From contig CM057156.1 of NCBI GenBank assembly GCA_029962745.1, positions 523,029-587,028 of the forward strand: DNA of 64,000 nucleotides, in the 5' to 3' direction. The DNA comes from Echinometra lucunter (taxonomy: Eukaryota; Echinodermata; Echinoidea; Camarodonta; Echinometridae). A program made the position numbers and the translations under genes. The notes under the pieces were generated by a model. It was not told the origin of the DNA and made no database searches. It was given only the letters and a program-made list of their open reading frames with translations. Of the stretch, positions 57,461 through 64,000 are shown piece after piece. Each line of letters starts with the position of its first letter. Position 1 is the first letter of the stretch.

Positions 57461-58514
57461 GTAGAAAGTGTTTTTTTATCGTGTTCTCTGTGAGCGCAAA
57501 GTCATAAGGCATCATGGCCTGAAGACTTATTACTGCATGGTACCATGAAAATAGCGGGGGCGTCAGTAGACAAGGGGAGGTGTCAACAAGTCAGCTGAAA
57601 ATTTTCCAAGAAGAAGTCAGAAGAAGATGATAATGATAAGAGAGAGAGAGAGAGAGACAGAGAGACAAAAAGTTTCAAGTTTGCAGCATGCAGAAGCTTT
57701 AAAAAGAAAAATCGAAAAGGCAAACAAAAAGTAATAAATGAAATTAAAAGTTTGAAAATAAAACAGATGGTCGTCAATTACAATTTACAGTCTAAAGATG
57801 AAAACAAGGGTAAATGCTTACATTTTCGCTACGTTTACCTCCAATTGTGCTATTTTCTGTGGGAAGGGTATGAGAAAAGGGAGTCTGTTTTTTGGACACT
57901 AGTCTTTACGAATGCAAGAGGCAGAGAAATAACATACGTCATCAGGACGTAGAAGACAAGAATAGCAGGGGTAATACTGAGCAAAATGAAAAGAAAAGAA
58001 TTTTGAGCAACCCCGTGACAGACAGGACAGGTGCAGAAGGAAAAACATTCATGTTTACCAATAAATGTGCAGTAAAGAAAGTAAAGATAGTAAAAAGAAC
58101 GACAGAATAAAAGAGAGAAGAGAGGAGAAGGGAAAAAGTGAAGAGAAGAGGAGAATGATATAAACAATAACGATCTTGCGTCAGAGCTACGAGAATTTAA
58201 AATCATATCGATTTTCTTGTCGGTTTATCGTAAAGGAGCACTGCCCACTTTACACGTAAAAAGGACCAAGATATCGGTTTATCGTTACGCACTTATCTAT
58301 AATGTTGGACGTCGCATGAAATTAAATTATATTCAATAAAATACTTTCCCGTTCACACATAAACTTGCAATAATTGTGACTGCTTAATATGACCGCAAGA
58401 TTATCATTTTCTTTGAATAACGTTTCTCTCTTTTTCGTTTGTTTTTTGTTTTTGTTTTTAAATCTGTGATGCATCCTATTTGACCTCTAAAAAATCCTTG
58501 CTTTTAAACTTTAA
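57461..58514. other. sequence with a short GA array, otherwise nothing recognised
   Basis: (GA)n at 57637-57658, and a purine-rich stretch at 58070-58160 that yields spurious ORFs. Confidence 0.5.
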
Positions 58515-58696
58515 TTAAAGAAAACCAACACCCTCAAGTAAAGTAGTTTTTTAATAGATCAGGAAAAATTTGAATGAAATCGGACATGGAATAAGAAAGT
58601 TATGCCTAAATGAAATTTTCTGTTTTTTACACCACCACACCTACTGGTGAAAATAATTAAAAACTACTTGACTTGAGGTTGTTGGTTTCCTTTAAT
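58515..58696. mobile_element. 182-bp MITE with AAAGAAAACCAACACCCTCA ends
   Basis: The left arm AAAGAAAACCAACACCCTCA plus AGTAAAGTAGTTTTT pairs with the right arm (reverse complement) AAAGGAAACCAACAACCTCA plus AGTCAAGTAGTTTTT. Arms are about 40 bp with few mismatches. TTAA-containing words flank both ends (CTTTAATTAAAG and CCTTTAATAT). Confidence 0.87.
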
Positions 58697-58699
58697 ATT

Positions 58700-59875
58700 A
58701 TACCTACCTGGTTCTACAATTTATGCATTTTCTTATGAATAAGAAAGAGTATTACTTAGTGTTGATAGAAAATTTATAAAGCTGGTTCGTAGTATAGTCA
58801 TGTTTTATGTTCCACTCTTTCATGTTATTTTCATTGTTTTGTTTCATTTTTTGTTTTGTATTTCATTCCTCAGTCATGTACATGTATTACATAATAGTAT
58901 TTATCAGTATATGTACAGAGCCTCTAAAGGATTTCATAGCAGTGTTAAATCACTGACTTAGGTTACCCAGGCCTGAGTAAGGAATTAAAAAAAAAAAACA
59001 ACAACGAAAATATAAGAATAATTCTCTGTCCAAAGAAAGAAACTTCTCGATTATCCTTGGGCTTATTTTTGCCATCTCGGAGATCCGCTCTTGAACAATT
59101 TTTAATTTGTTATTTTTTATATGTTACTCAATGTTCTACCTCTTTTTTTTTTCTTTTTTTTTCTTTTTTTTTTTACTACTCTTATTTATGTTCATTGATT
59201 TGTATTTTGATCATGTTAATCACATGTAAATATAATGATTCTCTATGATTGTTCTAATAAATACATAATTATAAAAAAAAAAAAAAACTTCTCGATTTGT
59301 ACATGTACTGGCTAATTCTTGTTGTGTATATCATCAATATATTTATACGCAGTTCACTGATACCGACAAAGATTTGAAAATTGATAAAATTGGAGGAAGG
59401 ATAAATGGCTAAAAATAGATGTATATTTTATCGTGTAATGCCAACAAAGTGAATTTCCTATTTCATTTCGATAAAATTAATCTGTATCTGAATCTGAAGT
59501 GAAGTAAAATTCTATTCAGGTACAGGGATTGGGGTAAATATAAGTAATATAGCGCCGTCTAGTGACATTTGTTCTGGTGAAGGACACCCACTCGATGAAG
59601 CTTTTTGAACGGTGGACCTTCAACTTCTCCTGAAACGCCACGCAGATGATAGCGCAGTATCATCTGCTTTCATTTGTTGAATCATATGTAAAACAATTTC
59701 TCTTCATAAATCTTTTTTTAGGAAAAAATAACCAAAAGAAAAAACAAAAAAACAAAAAACACCACTACGACCAACACTTCTACTTCCCTAAATAAAAACT
59801 CTGTGATTGAACAGTCTAACTTACTCTCCATCTTGCTTTCTCTCCAAGAGTCCGCAGACCTTATCTCTCTTCCTT
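58700..59875. other. AT-rich sequence, nothing recognised
   Basis: T-rich homopolymers at 59142-59172 and A13 at about 59274. Confidence 0.5.
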
Positions 59876-59879
59876 CACC

Positions 59880-59895
59880 CTCCCATCTCTCTCTG

Positions 59896-59969
<74 letters not shown>

Positions 59970-60080
59970 CCTCCCTCCCTCCGTCCTCTCCTCCCTCTCT
60001 CCCGGGCCCCTCTCCCTAGACCCCTCCCTGCTCTTTCTTTTCTTCTCTCTTTCTTTCTTTCTCTCTCCCTTTCTCCCTTC
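59880..60080. repeat. compound CT and CA microsatellite region
   Basis: CT, then (CA)n at 59911-59931, then (CT)n to 59965, followed by CCCT and TTTC words. Confidence 0.95.
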
Positions 60081-60600
60081 ACTTTGCTATCTCGTTGCTG
60101 AGTCAGTGAAATTAATCATAAATTTAGTTCGTCTCGTGGGCTAATTTCTAAAACGATCTCCCGGTATTTGGTTACCTCGTTGCCAAATGTGACTACATTC
60201 TGGCACCTCGCTGGCCAAAAGTACCAGGACACCTACGGTAATTTGAACGAATAAGTAACTGTACACGGTAATTTTATGGTATATGTTCAAATAACAATGG
60301 TGTATGATCAAATTACCATGGTTGTACAATGGGCACCGCTGTACTTTTTTTTTTTACAAGGTTCATTAGGTTCATAAGGTTAAATTATTGTCCATAAAAT
60401 GGAAATCATTTTGTTACATGCACATGGTATGGTCTCACACATGAACATAAATACATTTGTACAAAAGAAACAAATCAAAAGCACTGCTAAAAAAAAACAA
60501 ATAAACAAAACAAACAACAAACAAAAAAATCATGTCTTGCACCAATAATTTCATTTTAAAACATCATAGAAATAAATAGAAAAGGAGAATTTGCAAAACG
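60081..60600. other. sequence with a possible old repeat
   Basis: The block 60195-60365 (ACGGTAATTT, ACCATGGTTGTAC, poly-T then ACAAGG) loosely resembles 20235-20400, but no terminal repeat could be defined. Confidence 0.4.
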
Positions 60601-60689
60601 TTACATATTTTCATTTGTATCTTTATTACTACTATTGCTATTACTACATTGTATTACATTGTTGTCATTTATAATTATCATTATCATTA

Positions 60690-60717
60690 TCAGTATATTA
60701 CTATTATTATTATAATT

Positions 60718-60758
<41 letters not shown>

Positions 60759-60765
60759 TGTTGTT
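60690..60765. repeat. ATC trinucleotide array
   Basis: (ATC)n of about 14 units at 60718-60760 within ATT/ATC-rich DNA. Confidence 0.94.
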
Positions 60766-60883
60766 ATCTATATCATTATTGTCATTAATTTTTGATCCTA
60801 TTATCTGTCAACTAACTAACTAACTAATTTGCCACGTTTATTCATTTAATGGTAATAAATTACTGAATGTCATGAACTTTCAA

Positions 60884-61484
60884 CAGGGGTGGTATCCCCC
60901 CTCCCACGGTAGGGAGATTTTTGAAAATTCGTGCATGAAAATGGCATTTTCTGTACACTAAAATTCAGTATTAGGGGTAACTTAAAAAGTTATATAATAT
61001 AATATGAGAAGTGGCATATAGGGGGGCCAAGGCGAGGGAGGGTATTGGAGGCAGGTATCCCCCTCCCACGGTAGGGAGATTTTTGAAAATTCGTGCATGA
61101 AAATGGCATTTTCTGTACACTAAAATTCAGTATTAGGGGTAACTTAAAAAGTTATATAATATAATATGAGAAGTGGCATATAGGGGGGCCAAGGCGAGGG
61201 AGGGTATTGGAGGCAGGTATCCCCCTCCCACGGTAGGGAGATTTTTGAAAATTCGTGCATGAAAATGACATTTTCTGCACACTAAAATTCTGTATTAGGG
61301 GCAACTTATATGAGAAGTGGCATATTTACGTTTAACTTTCATTTCGCAGGGTAGGGGTAGGGTAGGGTAACTAAAGTGGACTCGCTGAAAGTTTTTTTAT
61401 TTATTTATTTATTTTTTTTTTTTTTTTTGCTCGCCGATCAACAGGGGGGCCATGGCCCCCTTGTGCCCCCTATCTACGCCAGTG
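60884..61484 (-). mobile_element. hAT-like MITE with internal 162-bp tandem amplification
   Basis: The left end CAGGGGTGGTATCC and right end CCCCCTATCTACGCCAGTG have the C-A-G/G-rich style of hAT ends, but no 8-bp duplication is visible, so the superfamily is tentative. A 162-bp unit starting GGTATCCCCC at 60891, 61054 and 61216 is repeated about 2.6 times with almost no divergence between the first two copies. ATTT and poly-T lie at 61395-61430. Confidence 0.7.
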
Positions 61485-63025
61485 CTGAATGTGTAACATA
61501 TTAATCTTTCTTTACAGTTTTTGTTGTTGTTGTTGTTGTTACTGGTGTTGTCAAAGTAGGCCTACAGGGTAGATTTAAACGTACAGAGAAGCAGCAAAAA
61601 CTAGGCAGCTCGTGCATGAGAGTGGGTAATGAACCCATTTATTCATGCAGCACTCAAAATAAGAAAGTAAAAACCAAGTCTCAGCTTTTCATTCTGCAGA
61701 CACAGCAGCTGTACGATAGAACAAATTCGTTAAAACATGGACCCTACTAGAGATGGACTAATAATGGGAGCCTTTCTTTAATCTTATCATGACCGCCACC
61801 ACCTGAAAATGTGAATGTTGATGGACACATTCATTTATCGCAAAAATGTTGATTACGTATAACGAATGGTCACAAACAAAATAACATTTTAACTTCATTT
61901 CGCTTAAGTGTCATTTCAGGAAATGTACCGTGATTTAAGACCAGTTTTAGAAGAGCAGCGAACCCCAAACTATGACAATTTCCTTGATATGAGATTGATT
62001 ATTACAGAAGTGGACACTAGTGTACAATGCATCTGACCTTGCCTAACTTTGAAAAATACATATCCTCTACGGTTTTATGACCTCATATTCCTCGAAAAGA
62101 ATCGGATAAGTTTCAAAATGAAGTTTGAGATCATTGTGTTACGGCAAAATTTACGGGTCTCTCTTGCAAACTGCTTGTAATTTCCTATTTTAAAAATGTA
62201 TACACAGCAATGTGCAACTGCACATGCATTTCTATGATTTTAAGTGATTTATTTTCTTCTGCGCATGCATTTTGTAGATTTCTCAAAACAAACTTCTGGT
62301 TCTCTTCAGGCTGACTGGCGGCGGTCGTGATGAGATCAAAGTGGGAAAGTATGTTTGGAATGTCATTGTGATACTTTTGGTAGAGTCAGGTGCTTGAATT
62401 CATTATGTTACAGATCAGTGTCCATCTCTACTAGGGTCCATGGTGCAACTGATCTGTCTATAGTTACTATACTCTAGTCAGAAATGGCCGAGTTCTATCA
62501 AAAGATACGACTAGAAAATAGTTACAAATGATTGAAATAAAGTAAGAATTAGTTGAACACAGCTGACCCTTTCATCTAGTCATTTTTAACTGATTTGTTT
62601 TAAGAGTGAAGACTTTTCCTCAGGAAAACTCTGGCAAAAACAACTCGAGGGAGAGTCCCAAAACACGGCCTCAGGATACACACACAACATCGCCAAATTG
62701 TGACGTGACGTGCTCTGCATGCCACGTAGGCTGCTAGGTCAGGCAGATCAGAGTGTGCGCGAGTACCTATAACAACTACTATAACAAAAATATCCCTCCG
62801 CTCCTTGCTTCTGAAATGAAACAAAATGTACTTATTAAACATTATAAAACCTTGTTTACTCATTTACACAAAGTTTAGATATACATGAATCATTTTATTC
62901 CTCGATATGACTGAGATATCAAATCAAGGAGCTATTTTCAGTGCCACATTTATGAAATTTACAAAAGTCATTCGCATACGAAATACGGACAAACCCCAAA
63001 TTCCAACATTTTCACAAGTCTTCTC
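61485..63025. other. sequence with a short GTT array, otherwise nothing firmly recognised
   Basis: (GTT)n at 61519-61540. On the minus strand, 62767-62810 has a strong acceptor (TTTGTTTCATTTCAG) and a GTACTC donor, but frame and product are undecided. It is not called. Confidence 0.45.
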
Positions 63026-63029
63026 TTGG

Positions 63030-63840
63030 ACCTCGTTTACACTCACTTTCTAGAGCGCTCCAACTATAAATGTAAACAGACAAACCGTCCCAGAAGCGCT
63101 CCACTGGACCAATTTAAAGGCCACTTTTACACTCACTTTTCTAGAGCGCTCCAGCGGGGAGCGCTTACCCTCTGTTTACATTCTACTTTCATAGAGCGCT
63201 CCAACGTGGAGCGCTTTAGCGTCCGTAGAGTAACCGCTTTTGTTGCTATGGCAGCACAGGTCAGCGGGTCAAGTATTTCGCGCGGAATTCAAACCGTCTC
63301 TGACCGGCGTACACGTACACGCAATCGATTTCGCGCGGAACGGCGACACCCCATTCCGATTGTAGACCACTTTCTGTACACACGACACGCTGGAGCGGTT
63401 GTAGAGCGCTCTAGCGAGGAACCGCTCCAGAAGACCACATCGCGAGATGGTCTTCTGGACCACTTTAAAGCATAGGGAAAGATAGAGAATCGAATAGACG
63501 TATAATAACAAAGAGAAACATAAAAGGGATAAAAGAAAAAACATAGAATGAAAACAACAAAGATTAACATAAGGAACGATGATAAAACAGAATCACAATG
63601 AGGAAGGAAGGAGAGAGAAGAGTAAAGTGCGTAAACATTACCGACATAACTTTTAAAAGTAAAAAATACAAGATGATATAAATAGTAAAGAAACAAACAG
63701 AAGTGTGTGTATTGACGATCGGGCAGGCTGATAGAGTGAGATTTGGCGGGGGAAATCGGACCCGCTGACCTGTGCTGTCATATTACAGGAGCGGTTTCTC
63801 TAAAGCCGATCCGTCTGCGATCCGATTTTGGAAAAAAATT
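63030..63840. mobile_element. GAGCGCTC-rich inverted-repeat element
   Basis: The palindrome GAGCGCTC occurs at 63053, 63144, 63194 and 63404, mostly inside TAGAGCGCTCCA, with several variants (GGAGCGCTT). CAGCACAGGTCAGCGGGTC at 63252-63270 is perfectly inverted at 63759-63777, and CCGCTTT/AAAGCC-type sequence continues outward on both sides. It is therefore a diverged foldback or TIR element with internal short tandem duplications of GTTTACACTCACTTTCTAGA. The 149-codon plus-strand ORF across it is a by-product of the GC-rich repeats. Confidence 0.65.
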
Positions 63841-64000
63841 GTTATAGCACACGATATGAACATTCAAACATGTAAAATCATAATGATCAAAATTCCTAAT
63901 AGTCGTATGAATGCTAAAACTGAATTCCGGGCTACTGCGAGCCTTCCAGTAAGAATAAAAGCGAATTTAATTCCGAATCGCAATGACGTCACAGCAATCT
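63841..64000. other. window end, nothing recognised
   Basis: AT-rich sequence with a CRE palindrome TGACGTCA near 63985. Confidence 0.5.

Noticed and set aside
62767..62810. 44-bp minus-strand exon-like segment with strong acceptor
   Set aside because: Frame ambiguous, donor GTACTC weak, and no link to the FN3 gene could be shown.
63026..63475. 149-codon plus-strand ORF with mixed composition
   Set aside because: It lies wholly in the GAGCGCTC inverted-repeat element. Repeated peptide fragments mirror DNA repeats, and no domain or splice signals are seen.

Overview
The window looks like intron-rich, repeat-rich animal nuclear DNA. It has no operons, ribosome binding sites or long ORFs. Coding sequence is confined to short exons bounded by GT-AG splice sites. 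The rest is a dense mix of tRNA-derived SINEs, small non-autonomous DNA transposons with terminal inverted repeats (TIRs), very long microsatellites and tandem duplications, plus two assembly gaps of exactly 500 N. This SINE and MITE style recurs in marine invertebrates. An echinoderm such as a sea urchin is my best guess, but it is inferred from style and not proven.

The one gene I can support runs on the minus strand and leaves the window at the left edge. A coding exon at 40035-40187 carries a start codon and a clear signal peptide and ends in phase 1. Four exons at 6620-6733, 5108-5223, 4155-4202 and 544-613 join in frame through consistent intron phases (1, 1, 0, 0, then out at 1) into one complete fibronectin type III (FN3) domain of about 116 residues. 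The product is probably a secreted or cell-surface FN3 protein, such as a receptor or adhesion molecule. The 33 kb between the signal exon and the FN3 exons probably holds further small exons. Weak candidates are at 7411-7446, 13750-13812, 14716-14774 and 20671-20741. A likely upstream exon, perhaps 5' UTR, lies at 54166-54271, which puts the promoter to its right.

Layout: 0.5-7 kb, FN3 exons with a minisatellite split by a piggyBac-like MITE, other MITEs and a duplicated GTTA microsatellite block. 7-22 kb, intron with MITEs, SINEs and an element carrying perfect nuclear-receptor half-site repeats (15957-16525). 22-28 kb, gap, G/C-skewed minisatellite, ACGTC-rich transposons with a nested hAT MITE, a 196-bp tandem repeat, and a long TAA tract. 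28-40 kb, head-to-head SINE pair, foldback element, hAT MITEs, mariner-like MITE, and the signal-peptide exon. 40-54 kb, 5' intron with MITEs, SINEs, and a gap in a TAG tract. 54-64 kb, putative upstream exon, more SINEs and MITEs, a 162-bp tandem amplification, and a GAGCGCTC-rich inverted-repeat element at the right end.

No rRNA, functional tRNA, CRISPR, viral or toxin gene was recognised. I found no intact transposase or reverse transcriptase, so every mobile element described is non-autonomous. No unprecedented molecular system was found. The most informative results are the FN3 gene, visible only by splice-aware reading, and several textbook-clean transposon insertions with exact target-site duplications.
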